From contig NZ_CABHMZ010000007.1 in the NCBI RefSeq assembly GCF_902167705.1, forward strand, positions 1 to 64,000: a DNA stretch of 64,000 nucleotides, read 5' to 3'. The translations under genes and the position numbers were made by a program. Source of the DNA: Streptococcus constellatus (lineage in GTDB: Bacteria > Bacillota > Bacilli > Lactobacillales > Streptococcaceae). The notes under the pieces are model-generated. The model searched no databases. It was not told the DNA's origin and saw only the letters and a list, made by a program, of their open reading frames with translations. This document shows positions 28,320 through 39,987 of this stretch, piece by piece (the first letter of the stretch is position 1; the number at the start of each line of letters is the position of its first letter).

Positions 28320-31300
28320 ATGAAATTACTTTATACTGATATTCGCAATCCCTTAACGAAGATTTTGGTGAAAGAAGCAGAGTGCTTGGCACAAGCAGGC
28401 AAGCGCGTGTTTTATATTGCTCCTAACTCTCTTTCATTTGAAAAAGAGAGGGCTGTTTTGAGTCTTTTAGAAAACCACGCCTCGTTTGCTATTACAGTGA
28501 CACGTTTTGCGCAGATGGCGCGTTATTTTGTCCTCAATGATGTGCAGCAAGGTAGACCATTAGACGATATTGGTTTGGGAATGCTGTTTTACAAAGTCTT
28601 GTCAGAAATGGATGAGCACGATTTGCGGGTGTACGGTGGTATTCGTACGGATGCGCAATTTATTCAGCAATTGGTTGATCTTTATCATGAATTGCAAGCT
28701 GCTCAGATGACCTTTGCGGATTTAGATTATCTAGATGAGGATGAGAAAAAAGCAGATTTAATCAATATTTTACAGTTAGTAACACATCAGCTAAATCAGA
28801 GTGAATTTACTTCTGATTCAAATATTATGGTATTTGCCAATCATATTATAGTAGGTGACGTGGATGAGGAACTGCAGGATTTGGTTTTGGTGATTGATGG
28901 CTTTACGCGATTTTCTGCTGAGGAAGCTTATTTGATCGAGCTTTTGCATAGCAAGGGCGTGGAAATCGTCATCGGTGCTTATGCAAGTGAAAAAGCTTAT
29001 CGTGCAAGTTTTCGAGAGGGCAATCTGTATCAGGCAAGTGTAGATTTTTTGCGTCATTTGGCAGATGAATATAAGGTAAAACCTGAATACATACCGTCAA
29101 TACAGCTAGATGATCCTTTTGGAAAGATTTCAAAACTGCTAGAAAGTCGCTATGATTTCTCAGATGTTGAGCTGGAGCTGACGGAGCAAGACCGCTCGCA
29201 TATACAGATTTGGTCAACGGTCAATCAAAAGGAAGAACTGGAGTATGTGGCAAAGAGCATTCGCCAGCGAGTTCATGACGGTGCTCGTTACAAGGATATT
29301 CGCGTTCTTTTAGGAGATGTAGAAGCCTATCGTTTGCAGTTAAAGACGATTTTTGATCAGTATCAGATTCCCTTTTATCTGGGGCGAAGCGAGTCTATGG
29401 CACATCACCCTTTGGTGCAATTTATCGAATCTTTAGTGCGTTTGAAACGCTATAATTTTCGGACGGAAGATTTGCTCAATCTCTTAAAAACAGGTCTTTA
29501 TGGTCATTTAAAGCAAGAAGAGCTGGACTTGTTTGAGCAATATATTCGCTTTGCGGATGTAAAAGGGATTAGTAAATTTTCTAAAGATTTCACTCACAAT
29601 CAGCATCAAAAATTTGACCTGATTCACATCAATCAATTAAGAAAAAAAATAATCACTCCGCTCTTGGAATTTTTTAAATCTCGCAGTCAAACAGCGACAG
29701 GTTTGCTTCAAAAATTTCATCAATTTTTAACGACAACTTCTCTTTCTCAGAATTTTGCTGGTTTAGTCACTTCTATTGACCCGCAAGACCAAGAAAGACA
29801 AGAAGAAGTCTGGAAGGCTTTTTGCCATGTCTTGGAACAATTTTCCAGTGTTTTTTCAGCCAGCAAAGTCAAGCTAGATGATTTTTTGACTCTGGTACAG
29901 TCAGGAATGCTGTTATCCAACTATCGAACTATTCCAGCAACAGTAGATGTTGTGACCATTCAGTCTTATGACTTGATCGAGCCTTTGTCAAGTCCGTTTG
30001 TCTATGCTGTTGGCTTGACCCAAGACTATTTTCCCAAAATTTCCCAAAATAAGAGCCTTTTGTCAGACGAAGACCGACTACGATTAAATGAAGCAACAGA
30101 TGAGCATTCGGAATTGCTGATTGCTGCTCAGGAAAATCTCAAGAAAAATCGTTTTGTCGCCTTGTCGCTTTTGAATGCTGCAACAGAGAGGCTTGTCCTC
30201 TCCACTCCTCAGATTGTCAATGAAATAGAGAACAATATTTCTCCATATCTGTTAGAACTGCATGAACAACCAATTGGACTGCCGATTGAAGTGAAGCGTC
30301 CGCAGGCAACAAGTGATGATATTGGTACTTACCGTGCTTTGTTGGCGAGAATTATTGAGTTGAATCAAGGAGATATTGATCGGGAGCGTTCTTTGACGGA
30401 GAAAGAGCAGACTTTTTGGTCAGTAGCTGTACGGGTTTTGCGCAAAAAATTGGAAAGTGAAGGCATTTCGATTCCTAATGTAACGTCAAGTCTTGAAACA
30501 GAAACCTTGTCAACGCAGACATTGCAAGCTCTTTATCCGCCTCATCAGGTATTTCAGCTGTCAACTTCAGCTTTGACAGAATTCTATCGCAATCAATATG
30601 CTTATTTTTTGAAGTATGTCTTGGCTTTGCAGGAAGAAATGACGATTCACCCAGATGCGCGCAGTCATGGAAATTTTCTGCACCGTGTGTTTGAAAAAGT
30701 CATGCAAGAGCAGTCTAGTGAGCCATTCGATGATCGTCTAAAAAAAGCCATTCAAGAAGCGAGTCAGGAAGCGGAATTTGAAGCTCTTTATACAGAAAAT
30801 GCAGAAGCATTATTTGCTTACGAAGTTTTGCTGGACACCGTGCGTGCGACAGGACATGTTCTAGAAAGAAATGATTTAGTAGAAACCATTCAAGAAGAAG
30901 CTGTTTTCGGACAGGAAGAAACAAATGTTCTAACATTGTCAGACGGACGCAACCTTCAAATTCGAGGCAAAGTTGACCGCATCGACCGATTGAAGATGGA
31001 CGGCAGTCTGGGAATTGTGGATTATAAATCAAGTGACACGAATTTTGATTTTCAAAAATTTTTCAATGGCTTAAATTCTCAATTGCCTACATATCTAATG
31101 GCGCTGAAGCAAGAAAAGTGGGCGAATGATGAAGTACAGGTCTTTGGTGCCATGTATTTGCAGATGACCAATCCGCTCGTGCCATTAGCTAAGACGAAGT
31201 CACAGGGTGATGCAGTCAAAGAGGCGATGAAGAACCTAGAATATAAAGGTCTATTCTTGTCTGCGCAGGCTCATCAGCTCAATGGTTTGTATAATAAAAA

Positions 31301-31592
31301 GAAAGTCAATTTATTGAGTCAAGAAGAGCTAGAAACTTTGTTGGCTTATAATGCACTCTTGTATCGCCGTGCTGCTGAGAAGATATTGGCAGGGCATTTT
31401 AACATCAATCCTTATACGGAAAATGGCAGAAGTATTGCACCTTTTGTAGAGCAATACAAATCCATTACAGGTTTTGAAGCGAATCTTCACCTTTCTAGCG
31501 CCCGCCATTTGGTTAAGTTAGATAGCCACCCGACAGGTGAAAAAAAACGTCAAGCATGGATAGAAAAGATGAAGGAGGAGTTAGAAAAATGA
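28320..31592 (+). CDS. rexB: ATP-dependent nuclease subunit B (RexB/AddB)
   Basis: A 1090-residue subunit of the RexAB (AddAB-type) helicase-nuclease that processes double-strand ends for recombination up to Chi. The C-terminal RecB-like nuclease is seen as [10 protein letters not shown] and [10 protein letters not shown] near residues 885-910. Unlike Bacillus AddB, there is no N-terminal Walker A (the start is [11 protein letters not shown]), and the cysteines for an iron-sulfur cluster around the nuclease are missing ([16 protein letters not shown] where AddB has a Cys). Both losses are typical of streptococcal RexB. The start at 28320 follows AAGGA. It overlaps rexA by 4 bp. Confidence 0.92.
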   Translation: MKLLYTDIRNPLTKILVKEAECLAQAGKRVFYIAPNSLSFEKERAVLSLLENHASFAITVTRFAQMARYFVLNDVQQGRPLDDIGLGMLFYKVLSEMDEHDLRVYGGIRTDAQFIQQLVDLYHELQAAQMTFADLDYLDEDEKKADLINILQLVTHQLNQSEFTSDSNIMVFANHIIVGDVDEELQDLVLVIDGFTRFSAEEAYLIELLHSKGVEIVIGAYASEKAYRASFREGNLYQASVDFLRHLADEYKVKPEYIPSIQLDDPFGKISKLLESRYDFSDVELELTEQDRSHIQIWSTVNQKEELEYVAKSIRQRVHDGARYKDIRVLLGDVEAYRLQLKTIFDQYQIPFYLGRSESMAHHPLVQFIESLVRLKRYNFRTEDLLNLLKTGLYGHLKQEELDLFEQYIRFADVKGISKFSKDFTHNQHQKFDLIHINQLRKKIITPLLEFFKSRSQTATGLLQKFHQFLTTTSLSQNFAGLVTSIDPQDQERQEEVWKAFCHVLEQFSSVFSASKVKLDDFLTLVQSGMLLSNYRTIPATVDVVTIQSYDLIEPLSSPFVYAVGLTQDYFPKISQNKSLLSDEDRLRLNEATDEHSELLIAAQENLKKNRFVALSLLNAATERLVLSTPQIVNEIENNISPYLLELHEQPIGLPIEVKRPQATSDDIGTYRALLARIIELNQGDIDRERSLTEKEQTFWSVAVRVLRKKLESEGISIPNVTSSLETETLSTQTLQALYPPHQVFQLSTSALTEFYRNQYAYFLKYVLALQEEMTIHPDARSHGNFLHRVFEKVMQEQSSEPFDDRLKKAIQEASQEAEFEALYTENAEALFAYEVLLDTVRATGHVLERNDLVETIQEEAVFGQEETNVLTLSDGRNLQIRGKVDRIDRLKMDGSLGIVDYKSSDTNFDFQKFFNGLNSQLPTYLMALKQEKWANDEVQVFGAMYLQMTNPLVPLAKTKSQGDAVKEAMKNLEYKGLFLSAQAHQLNGLYNKKKVNLLSQEELETLLAYNALLYRRAAEKILAGHFNINPYTENGRSIAPFVEQYKSITGFEANLHLSSARHLVKLDSHPTGEKKRQAWIEKMKEELEK

Positions 31593-34500
31593 AGCAAATT
31601 CCATTTTTGAGTCAAGCAGAGATTTGTGCTTTGCAGAATCAAGAAGCCCAGTCTAACAAAGCTCAAAAACATACACCAGAACAGATTGAAGCCATTTACT
31701 CCTCCGGTCAAAATATTCTTGTGTCTGCTTCTGCAGGTTCAGGAAAAACCTTTGTTATGGTGCAGCGGATTATTGACCAAATTCTGCGGGGAGTTCGCAT
31801 TGAGCAGCTCTTCATTTCAACTTTCACTGTCAAAGCAGCCAGTGAATTAAAAGAGCGCTTGGAAAAAGAATTGGCAAAGGTCTTGAAGGCAACAAATGAT
31901 GAGGTGCTCAAACAGCATTTGGCACAGCAATTAGCTGATATTCCGAATGCCGACATTGGAACCATGGACTCTTTCACTCAAAAAGTCCTAAATAAATATG
32001 GTTATCTTTTGGAATTGGCGCCGAATTTTCGCATTTTGCAAAGTGCGAGTGAGCAGTTATTGTTGCAAAATGAAGTTTTCGAGCAAGTTTTTGAAGAATT
32101 CTATCAATCGAATCAGGCAGCCTTATTTAAAAAATTAGTCAAAAACTTTACAGGTCAGAGAAAAGATTTGCTTGGTTTTCGAGAACAAGTTTATAAGATT
32201 TATGCTTTTTTGCAATCCACCAGTAATCCAATAGCATGGTTGGAAAAAGATTTTTTGAAAGGCTATGAGTGTACGGATTTCCAAGAAGAAAAAGCGCAAC
32301 TTTTGGCACAAACAAAAGAAGCTCTTTTTGACCTAGAAGAATTCTTCCACTATCATTTGGCGAATGAAGCTAAGGAATTTCCCAAAGCAAAATACCTTGA
32401 AAATGTGCAGATTGTGCTTGATTGCCTGGTAAGTTTACAAGGGCAGCCCTCTGAAGAAGCCTATCTCACAGTGCTTGATAGGGTTGTAGAAATCTCGCGC
32501 GCAAGCAATGGAAAAGCTTTGACCAACAGCGGACGCAAGGAAGAATTAAAAGAAATTATCAAGGTATACAATGAAAAACGCAAAGAAAAAATTCAGGTTT
32601 TACGTGATTTAGCGGATCGATTTTATCGCTTTGAATTTCAAATGACCTATCATGAGGAAGCAAAAGAAATCCTGCTTGTCTTGCAACGGTTTATGAAAGC
32701 ATTTGTTGAAAGTTATTTGAACCGCAAAAAAGAAGAAAATGCGTTTGAATTTGCGGATATCAATCATTTTGCCATTCAGATTTTGGAAGAATTCCCTGAT
32801 GTGCGCCACTTTTATCGGACAAAATATCATGAAGTTATGGTGGACGAGTATCAGGATACCAACCACACGCAGGAGCGTATGCTGGAGCTGTTATCAAATG
32901 GGCATAATCGCTTTATGGTGGGGGACATTAAACAGTCTATTTATCGTTTTCGTCAGGCTGATCCGCAGATTTTTAATGAGAAATTTAAAACCTATCAAGA
33001 GGATAGCTGGCAAGGGAAATTGATTGTTTTGAAGGAAAATTTCCGCAGTCATGTGGAAGTTTTGGAAGCCACGAATGACGTTTTCAAACGTCTCATGGAT
33101 GAGGAAGTGGGAGAAATTGATTACAATGAAACGCATTATCTGGTAGCTGGAAATCCTGACAAGAAAGAACAAAATCCACAATATCAGACAGAATTTCTCA
33201 TTTATGATGGAACACTTGAGACGGATAATGAGGAAAACGACAAGGATGTTTCTTCTGTGTCTGCAGGAGAAGTGGCGCTGGTTATCAAAGAGATTATTCG
33301 TTTGCACAATGAAGAAAACGTCCAATTTGAAGACATAACATTGCTAACAGCTTCACGGACGCGCAATGATGTGATTTTAGCTGAATTTGCCAAGTATGAT
33401 ATCCCAGTCGTTTCAGACGGTGGCGAGGATAATTATTTGCAATCTGTAGAAGTCATGGTGATGTTAGATACGTTGCGTACGATTAACAATCCTCTCAATG
33501 ATTACGCTCTAGTGGCGCTTTTAAAATCGCCAATGTTCACCTTTACTGAGGATGAATTGGCTCGTTTGGCCTTGCAAAAAAAGGTGACTGAAGCTAATCA
33601 TGTTGCTCATCAGGAAAATCTCTATGAGAAATTGAAAAATGTCTTAAGCGGGCACGGTCAACATCCTGAACTCATCACACCTCCTCTTTTAAAGAAAATC
33701 CAGCAGTTTCAAGAAACACTGCAAACTTGGCGAGAGTATGCAAAAACAAATTCGCTCTATGATTTGCTTTGGAAAATTTATCAAGACCGCTTTTATTACG
33801 ACTACGTAGGAGCTCTACCAAATGGAGCAGGGCGTCAAGCGAATCTCTACGCTCTTACTTTGCGAGCGAACGATTATGAAAAGATGAGTTTTAAAGGTTT
33901 GTCTCGTTTTATTGGGATGATTGATAAGATCTTAGAAACTCAAAATGACTTGGCAAGTGTAGTTGTTGCAGCTCCGAAACATGCAGTCCGCTTGATGACG
34001 GTTCACAAGAGCAAAGGTCTGGAATTTAAATATGTCTTTTTGCTCAATATGGACAAGGCCTTCAATCGTAAGGATAGCAGCTCTGCTTTGATCCTCAGTC
34101 GTCAAAATGGCGTCGGTATCAAGTATGTCGCAGACGTAGTGGTAGATGTCGCTGATAAGTTGGCGCCTAATCATGTTCGTTTGTCTATTGATACTCTTCC
34201 TTATGAGCAAAATGAGCGTGAAATTCATTTAGCAAGTATTTCTGAGCAAATGCGTCTGCTGTATGTTGCCATGACACGGGCTGAAAGAAAGTTGTATCTG
34301 GTTGGCAAAGGTCGTCAGGAAAGCTTGGAGAAAAAGACTTTCCCTTCTCCAGAAAAGGGTCGTTTAGCAACCTCCATTAGGCAAACTATGACAAGTTTTC
34401 AAGAGTGGCTTTGGGCTTTGCGAACTGTTTTTAAGAATGATGATTTAGCTTTTTCAACACAATTTGTGACGGATAGTGACCTAACAAGTGAAAAAATAGG

Positions 34501-35269
34501 TCAGCTAAAGCTAAAGGAACCAATTGTTGAAGAAAGTGTAGCGCATAATCGCCAGTCTGAGGATATTCGCAGGGCTTTGGATATTTTGGAAAATGTGGAC
34601 AGGCTAAATACCCAGTATCGAGCCGCTATTCATTTGCCAAGTGTTCGAACACCGAGCCAAATCAAGAAATTTTATGAACCGGTCATGGACACAGACGGTG
34701 TTGAGATTATGGAGAAAAAAGCCCTAGATTTTATTGGAAAAACTTCTTTTGAACTACCAGACTTTGCTAAAAAAGCTCCAGTTACAGGGGCGCAAATTGG
34801 TAGCGCTGTTCATGAATTGATGCAGCGGATTTCTTTGGATAAGAAGCCTGATCTCACAAGATTGAAACAGGCATTGACTCAAGTTCAGGCAGAAAAGGCT
34901 GTCAAAGATAAAATTGACATTGAAAAAGTTGCTGCTTTCTTTGAAACAGAATTGGGTGAAATGTTGCTAAAACATGCAGATAAACTTTATCGAGAAGCCC
35001 CTTTTGCTATGTTAAAGCAAGATCAAGCAAGCGGACAGGATTTTGTAGTCCGTGGGATTTTAGACGGATATCTCCTACTGGCTGACCGAATCATTCTCTT
35101 TGATTATAAGACAGATAAATATACGAATCCAAGTGAATTAGTGGAACGCTACCAAGCACAACTAGAGCTTTACGCTGAAGCTCTTCGTCGTTCGTATGGT
35201 ATTGAAAAAATTGAAAAATATTTAGTGCTGTTGGGCGGAACGCAGCTTCAAGTAGTGAAAGTAGAATAG
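31589..35269 (+). CDS. rexA: ATP-dependent helicase/nuclease subunit A (RexA/AddA)
   Basis: A 1226-residue UvrD-like SF1 helicase fused to a C-terminal RecB-type nuclease. Motif [17 protein letters not shown] near 50, motif [13 protein letters not shown] near 422, motif [11 protein letters not shown] near 805, motif [15 protein letters not shown] near 890; nuclease motif [20 protein letters not shown] near 1155. It is the motor subunit of RexAB. The start at 31589 follows GGAGG and overlaps the rexB stop (ATGA); upstream in-frame ATG lies inside rexB. A terminator follows. Confidence 0.94.
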   Translation: MKQIPFLSQAEICALQNQEAQSNKAQKHTPEQIEAIYSSGQNILVSASAGSGKTFVMVQRIIDQILRGVRIEQLFISTFTVKAASELKERLEKELAKVLKATNDEVLKQHLAQQLADIPNADIGTMDSFTQKVLNKYGYLLELAPNFRILQSASEQLLLQNEVFEQVFEEFYQSNQAALFKKLVKNFTGQRKDLLGFREQVYKIYAFLQSTSNPIAWLEKDFLKGYECTDFQEEKAQLLAQTKEALFDLEEFFHYHLANEAKEFPKAKYLENVQIVLDCLVSLQGQPSEEAYLTVLDRVVEISRASNGKALTNSGRKEELKEIIKVYNEKRKEKIQVLRDLADRFYRFEFQMTYHEEAKEILLVLQRFMKAFVESYLNRKKEENAFEFADINHFAIQILEEFPDVRHFYRTKYHEVMVDEYQDTNHTQERMLELLSNGHNRFMVGDIKQSIYRFRQADPQIFNEKFKTYQEDSWQGKLIVLKENFRSHVEVLEATNDVFKRLMDEEVGEIDYNETHYLVAGNPDKKEQNPQYQTEFLIYDGTLETDNEENDKDVSSVSAGEVALVIKEIIRLHNEENVQFEDITLLTASRTRNDVILAEFAKYDIPVVSDGGEDNYLQSVEVMVMLDTLRTINNPLNDYALVALLKSPMFTFTEDELARLALQKKVTEANHVAHQENLYEKLKNVLSGHGQHPELITPPLLKKIQQFQETLQTWREYAKTNSLYDLLWKIYQDRFYYDYVGALPNGAGRQANLYALTLRANDYEKMSFKGLSRFIGMIDKILETQNDLASVVVAAPKHAVRLMTVHKSKGLEFKYVFLLNMDKAFNRKDSSSALILSRQNGVGIKYVADVVVDVADKLAPNHVRLSIDTLPYEQNEREIHLASISEQMRLLYVAMTRAERKLYLVGKGRQESLEKKTFPSPEKGRLATSIRQTMTSFQEWLWALRTVFKNDDLAFSTQFVTDSDLTSEKIGQLKLKEPIVEESVAHNRQSEDIRRALDILENVDRLNTQYRAAIHLPSVRTPSQIKKFYEPVMDTDGVEIMEKKALDFIGKTSFELPDFAKKAPVTGAQIGSAVHELMQRISLDKKPDLTRLKQALTQVQAEKAVKDKIDIEKVAAFFETELGEMLLKHADKLYREAPFAMLKQDQASGQDFVVRGILDGYLLLADRIILFDYKTDKYTNPSELVERYQAQLELYAEALRRSYGIEKIEKYLVLLGGTQLQVVKVE

Positions 35270-35276
35270 CTAAAAT

Positions 35277-35312
35277 AGAATTGGAATGATGAATATTTCC
35301 AATTCTTTTTTA
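35277..35312 (+). terminator. Terminator after rexA
   Basis: AGAATTGGAA / TTCCAATTCT stem followed by T6. Confidence 0.87.
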
Positions 35313-35392
35313 TGCTTTACAACGTGAAATAGCAAAATCGTCCTCTTATTTACGAATGTTTTATTATTAAAAATCAAAAAAGTTCCTAAATT

Positions 35393-35444
35393 CTGTATTT
35401 TGTTGAAAATACAGCTTGAAAATTTCAGAAAAGTTCGATAGAAT
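35393..35444 (+). promoter_or_regulatory. Promoter with upstream perfect palindrome, no annotated gene
   Basis: TTGAAA (35416-35421), 17-bp spacer, TAGAAT (35439-35444). Immediately upstream is a perfect inverted repeat CTGTATTTT-GTTG-AAAATACAG (35393-35414), placed for regulation of this promoter. Confidence 0.6.
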
Positions 35445-35553
35445 AGTAGTACATCAGAGAGTGGAGGAAAAATATTTGCAATTAGATCGTAATCTTGTAA
35501 TTTGCTACTATAAATTAAACAGAAAAGGCAGCTTTGTGCGGTCTTTTTTATAA
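35445..35553 (+). ncRNA. Candidate small transcript or short peptide gene
   Basis: From the promoter at 35416-35444 to a hairpin AAAGGCAGC-TTTGT-GCGGTCTTTTTT (about 35523-35550) a transcript of roughly 100 nt is predicted. Within it GGAGG (35463-35467) stands 8 nt before a TTG that opens 25 codons (35476-35553, starting MQLDRNLV). It could be a small RNA, a small peptide gene, or both. Not recognised as a known family. The rest of the gap up to 35735 is AT-rich and shows only a 14-bp palindrome ATGAAAATTTTCAT near 35569. Confidence 0.4.
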
Positions 35554-35735
35554 ATCTGTATAGACCTTTATGAAAATTTTCATTTAAGTAATTTTAATAT
35601 GTTAGCGTCTATTTAGTAGGAATGGAATAAAAATTTCGAAATTCTAACAAAATCTAGTTATTTTTAATAATAGTGAGCATTGTTTGAAGAAATGTTTGGT
35701 TTTGAGAATTTTTTGTAATAATAATGGAAATTTAC

Positions 35736-35787
35736 TTGAAAAGAAATAGGAAAAATAGTAAAATAGAATCATAGAAAACGCTTACAA
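35736..35787 (+). promoter_or_regulatory. glg operon promoter with cre-like site
   Basis: TTGAAA (35736-35741), 17-bp spacer, TAAAAT (35759-35764). The 16-mer TAGAAAACGCTTACAA (35772-35787) matches the catabolite response element consensus WTGNAARCGNWWWCAW with one mismatch and covers the transcription start, so CcpA should repress. Confidence 0.75.
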
Positions 35788-35801
35788 AGCGAGGTGAAAA
35801 A

Positions 35802-37712
35802 ATGGATAGACAAGAAGCATTGAGAACTTTTACCACAGGTGAAAATTTCCATTTGCAGCACTATTTGGGGGTTCATCAAGATGAAGTCGATGGACAAAGC
35901 GGCTATACCTTTCGTGTATGGGCGCCAAATGCTCAAAGTGTGCATTTAATAGGAGACTTTACCGACTGGTATGAAAATCAGATTCCTATGACACGCAATG
36001 AAGGCGGCGTCTGGGAAGTATTCACGGATTTGCCAAAGGAAGGAGATATTTACAAATACAACGTTAAACGAAGCAGTGGTCAAGAAATTTTAAAAATTGA
36101 TCCCTTAGCTATCTATTTTGAAAAACGTCCTGGTACAGGTGCAGTGATTCGGACGATTCCAGAAAAGAAATGGAAAGATGGTCTGTGGTTAGCTCGCAGA
36201 AAACGTTGGGGATTTTTCTCACGTCCAGTGAATATTTACGAAGCTCATGCAGGTTCTTGGAAGAAGAATGAAGACGGCAGTCCGTATTCATTTGCTCAAT
36301 TAAAAGACGAACTGATTCCTTATCTGGTTAAAATGAATTATACTCATGTGGAATTCATGCCACTAATGGCGCATCCACTTGGGTTGAGCTGGGGTTATCA
36401 GCTGATGGGATATTTTGCACTTGAGCACACGTATGGAACTCCTGAAGAGTTTCGTGATTTTGTAGAAGAATGCCATGTCAATAATATCGGAGTTATTGTC
36501 GACTGGGTGCCGGGTCATTTTACTATCAATGATGATGCCTTGGCTTATTATGACGGTACACCTACATTTGAGTATCAAGATCATGACCGTGCCCACAATT
36601 ATGGCTGGGGCGCTCTAAATTTTGACTTAGGGAAAAATGAAGTGCAGTCTTTCTTGATTTCTAGTATTAAGTTTTGGATTGACTTTTATCACTTAGACGG
36701 AATCCGTGTAGATGCTGTCAGCAACATGCTCTATCTGGATTACGATAGTGGTCCATGGCAACCAAATATAGACGGTGGCAATCGAAATTACGAAGGCTAT
36801 TACTTCCTTCAACGATTGAACACGGTTATCAAATTGGCTCATCCAGATGTCATGATGATTGCAGAGGAAAGTACGAGTGATACGAAGATTACGGGTATGG
36901 CAGAAATGGGTGGTCTTGGTTTTGACTACAAGTGGAACATGGGCTGGATGAATGACATTCTGCGCTTCTACGAAGAAGATCCGATTTACCGCAAGTATGA
37001 TTTTAATCTAGTAAGCTTTAGCTTCATGTATGCTTTCTCTGAAAACTTCCTATTGCCATTCTCTCATGACGAAGTGGTGCATGGTAAGAAGAGCCTTATG
37101 CATAAGATGTGGGGAGACCGCTATAATCAATTTGCCGGTCTGCGCAATCTCTATACTTATCAAATGTGTCACCCAGGTAAGAAATTGCTTTTCATGGGCA
37201 GTGAATGGGGACAATTCTTAGAATGGAAATGCGAAGAATCTTTAGAATGGCGTGATTTGGCAGATGATATGAATGCTAAGATGCAGCATTTCACTTCTCA
37301 ACTCAATCAGCTTTATAAAGACAATCGCGTTTTGTGGGAAAATGACTTAAGCTGGGATGGCTTAGAAATTATTGATGCGGATAACACAGATCAAAGTGTG
37401 CTTTCCTTTATTCGGAAAAATGACAAAGGAGATATGTTAGTTTGCGTCTTTAATATGGCTCCGGTAGAGCGCAAAGACTTTACCATTGGTGTTCCGGTGG
37501 CAGCCATATATGAAGAAATTTGGAATACCGAATTAGAAGAATGGGGAGGTGTATGGAAAGAGTACAATCAAACAGTTCAGTCTCAAGAAGGCTTGTGGAA
37601 GGATTATCCTCAGACGTTGACCTTTACTTTGCCAGCATTAGGGGCAAGTATTTGGAAGATTAAACGTCGTGTGAAATCAGCAAATGTAAGTAAAAAGTCC
37701 AAAAAGGAGTAA
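35802..37712 (+). CDS. glgB: 1,4-alpha-glucan branching enzyme
   Basis: A 636-residue GH13 enzyme that introduces alpha-1,6 branches into glycogen. The N-terminal CBM48 module is at about 25-125 ([20 protein letters not shown]); the catalytic barrel has DWVPGHF, the nucleophile in [12 protein letters not shown] near 305, the acid/base in MIAEES near 352 and [10 protein letters not shown] near 420. Normal length. GAGGTG precedes the ATG. It is the first gene of glgBCDAP and its promoter carries a cre-like site. Confidence 0.95.
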   Translation: MDRQEALRTFTTGENFHLQHYLGVHQDEVDGQSGYTFRVWAPNAQSVHLIGDFTDWYENQIPMTRNEGGVWEVFTDLPKEGDIYKYNVKRSSGQEILKIDPLAIYFEKRPGTGAVIRTIPEKKWKDGLWLARRKRWGFFSRPVNIYEAHAGSWKKNEDGSPYSFAQLKDELIPYLVKMNYTHVEFMPLMAHPLGLSWGYQLMGYFALEHTYGTPEEFRDFVEECHVNNIGVIVDWVPGHFTINDDALAYYDGTPTFEYQDHDRAHNYGWGALNFDLGKNEVQSFLISSIKFWIDFYHLDGIRVDAVSNMLYLDYDSGPWQPNIDGGNRNYEGYYFLQRLNTVIKLAHPDVMMIAEESTSDTKITGMAEMGGLGFDYKWNMGWMNDILRFYEEDPIYRKYDFNLVSFSFMYAFSENFLLPFSHDEVVHGKKSLMHKMWGDRYNQFAGLRNLYTYQMCHPGKKLLFMGSEWGQFLEWKCEESLEWRDLADDMNAKMQHFTSQLNQLYKDNRVLWENDLSWDGLEIIDADNTDQSVLSFIRKNDKGDMLVCVFNMAPVERKDFTIGVPVAAIYEEIWNTELEEWGGVWKEYNQTVQSQEGLWKDYPQTLTFTLPALGASIWKIKRRVKSANVSKKSKKE

Positions 37713-37715
37713 CAG

Positions 37716-38858
37716 ATGAAGAATGAAATGCTAGCTTTGATTCTTGCCGGTGGGCAAGGAACACGCCTTGGAAAACTCACTCAAAGTATTGCCAAACCAG
37801 CAGTACAGTTCGGTGGACGTTACCGTATCATTGACTTTGCTTTGTCCAATTGTGCAAATTCAGGGATTCATAATGTTGGTGTTATTACTCAATACCAACC
37901 ATTAGCTTTGAATAGTCATATTGGAAATGGTTCTAGTTGGGGGCTGGATGGCATCAATACAGGTGTGTCTATTCTCCAGCCGTATTCAGCAAGTGAAGGC
38001 AATCGTTGGTTTGAAGGAACTAGTCATGCGATTTATCAAAATATTGATTATATTGACACTATCAATCCTGAATATGTCTTGATTTTGTCTGGTGACCATA
38101 TTTACAAAATGGACTACGATGATATGCTTCAATCTCACAAGGACAATAATGCCAGCCTGACAGTAGCTGTTCTGGATGTTCCTTTGAAAGAAGCAAGTCG
38201 TTTTGGTATCATGAATACAGATGCCAATAATCGCATTGTCGAATTTGAAGAAAAACCAGCTGAACCTAAGTCTACCAAGGCTTCTATGGGGATTTATATC
38301 TTTGACTGGAAACGTCTCCGCAATATGTTGGTCACTGCTGAAAAGAGCAATGTAGATATGTCTGACTTCGGTAAGAATGTTATTCCAAATTATCTCGAAT
38401 CCGGCGAAAGCGTCTATGCTTATGAATTTAAAGGCTACTGGAAAGACGTTGGAACGATTGAATCACTTTGGGAAGCCAATATGGAATATATTGATCCAAA
38501 CAATGCTTTAGATAGCCGTGATCGTCGATGGAAAATTTATTCACGTAACTTGATTTCCCCACCAAACTTCCTTGGAGAAAATGCTCATGTTGAAGATTCT
38601 TTGGTTGTGGATGGCTGTCTTGTTGATGGAACAGTTAAGCATTCCATTCTTTCTACGGAAGCTCAAGTGCGTAAAGATGCAGTTGTAGAAGATTCTGTTG
38701 TAATGAGTGGCGCCATCATTGGTCAAGGGGCGAAAATTAAACGTGCTATTATCGGTGAAGGAGCTGTCATTTCTGATGGTGTAGAAATTGATGGAACAGA
38801 CGAAGTACAAGTTATCGGATACAATGAGAAAGTGGGGGTACCATCAGATGAAGATTGA
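37716..38858 (+). CDS. glgC: Glucose-1-phosphate adenylyltransferase, catalytic subunit
   Basis: A 380-residue ADP-glucose pyrophosphorylase. The nucleotide loop [13 protein letters not shown] at 10-22 is intact, as are [15 protein letters not shown] and the sugar-phosphate region [11 protein letters not shown]. The C-terminal third is the left-handed beta-helix. It makes ADP-glucose for GlgA, usually as a heterotetramer with GlgD in Firmicutes. Three bases separate it from glgB; it overlaps glgD by 11 bp. Confidence 0.95.
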   Translation: MKNEMLALILAGGQGTRLGKLTQSIAKPAVQFGGRYRIIDFALSNCANSGIHNVGVITQYQPLALNSHIGNGSSWGLDGINTGVSILQPYSASEGNRWFEGTSHAIYQNIDYIDTINPEYVLILSGDHIYKMDYDDMLQSHKDNNASLTVAVLDVPLKEASRFGIMNTDANNRIVEFEEKPAEPKSTKASMGIYIFDWKRLRNMLVTAEKSNVDMSDFGKNVIPNYLESGESVYAYEFKGYWKDVGTIESLWEANMEYIDPNNALDSRDRRWKIYSRNLISPPNFLGENAHVEDSLVVDGCLVDGTVKHSILSTEAQVRKDAVVEDSVVMSGAIIGQGAKIKRAIIGEGAVISDGVEIDGTDEVQVIGYNEKVGVPSDED

Positions 38859-39987
38859 TAAATATTCAGCAATTTTAGGAAATACAGTTGGATTTCATGA
38901 TATGTCTACTTTGACAAGTCATCGTCCAGTTGCCAGCTTGCCTTTTGGTGGGAAATATCGTTTGATTGACTTTTCATTGTCCAGCTTAGCCAATGCAGGC
39001 ATTCGGAGTGTCTTTGGCATTTTCCAACAAGATAATATCAGCTCTGTCTTTGACCATATCCGTTCTGGACGTGAATGGGGTCTGTCTACTCTTTTGAGTC
39101 ACTATTATCTCGGCATTTACAATACGCGCGTAGAAAGCTCTACTGTTGGCAAAGAATACTACGAGCAATTGTTGACTTACTTAAAACGTTCGGGCAGTGA
39201 TCAGACAGTAGCATTGAACTGTGATGTTTTGGTGAACATTGACTTGAACCAAGTCTTCCACTTACATAATACAACTGATCAGCCAATCACAGTTGTCTAT
39301 AAAAAATTACCAAAAGAAGAAATTTCTGAAGTCAATGCTGTGTTAGAAATTGATGATACAGACCATGTGGAAAGTCATCATTTATTTGATGAAAAAGATA
39401 CTAAAGAGCTGTATAACATGTCAACAGATATCTTCGTTGTGGATACACCTTGGTTGATTGAAAAATTGGAAGAAGAAGCGAAGAAAGAATTTCCTCAAAA
39501 ATTGCGTTATGTCTTGCGTGATTTAGCTGCTCAGGAAAAAGCATTTGCTTATGAATACACAGGTTATTTGGCAAATATTCATTCTGTTAATTCTTACTTC
39601 AATGCCAATATTGATATGCTTGACTCGCAAAAATTCTACTCTCTTTTCTCTCCAAATCAAAAGATTTATACTAAAGTAAAAAATGAAGAACCAACTTATT
39701 ATGCAGTCGGTTCTAAGGTTTCAAATTCTCAATTTGCTTCTGGTAGTATCGTTGAAGGAGAAGTTACTGATTCTGTCATTTCTCGTAATACCCGCATTAA
39801 CAAAGAAAGTAGTGTTAAAAACAGTATTCTCTTCCCGCGTGCCATTATTGGTAAAAATGCTGTTGTAGAAAATGCTATTTTAGATAAGGGTGTTGAAGTT
39901 GCTGAGAATGTGACCGTTCGAGGAACAGTTGATAACCCAGTTGTTATTAAAAAAGGCGAAAAAGTAACAGAGGATAGAATTCAATGA
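38848..39987 (+). CDS. glgD: Glucose-1-phosphate adenylyltransferase, regulatory subunit GlgD
   Basis: A 379-residue paralogue of GlgC. It keeps the overall fold ([20 protein letters not shown], then the beta-helix repeats) but the N-terminal GGxGTRL nucleotide loop is replaced by [18 protein letters not shown], so it should be non-catalytic and act as partner of GlgC. I chose the ATG at 38848 (MKIDKYS), preceded by GTGGGGG; the longer frame from 38788 lies in glgC. It overlaps glgA by 4 bp. Confidence 0.93.
   Translation: MKIDKYSAILGNTVGFHDMSTLTSHRPVASLPFGGKYRLIDFSLSSLANAGIRSVFGIFQQDNISSVFDHIRSGREWGLSTLLSHYYLGIYNTRVESSTVGKEYYEQLLTYLKRSGSDQTVALNCDVLVNIDLNQVFHLHNTTDQPITVVYKKLPKEEISEVNAVLEIDDTDHVESHHLFDEKDTKELYNMSTDIFVVDTPWLIEKLEEEAKKEFPQKLRYVLRDLAAQEKAFAYEYTGYLANIHSVNSYFNANIDMLDSQKFYSLFSPNQKIYTKVKNEEPTYYAVGSKVSNSQFASGSIVEGEVTDSVISRNTRINKESSVKNSILFPRAIIGKNAVVENAILDKGVEVAENVTVRGTVDNPVVIKKGEKVTEDRIQ

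Noticed and set aside
32894-33325. 143-residue minus-strand reading frame within rexA
   Set aside because: Antisense to a well-supported helicase gene and lacking any domain pattern.
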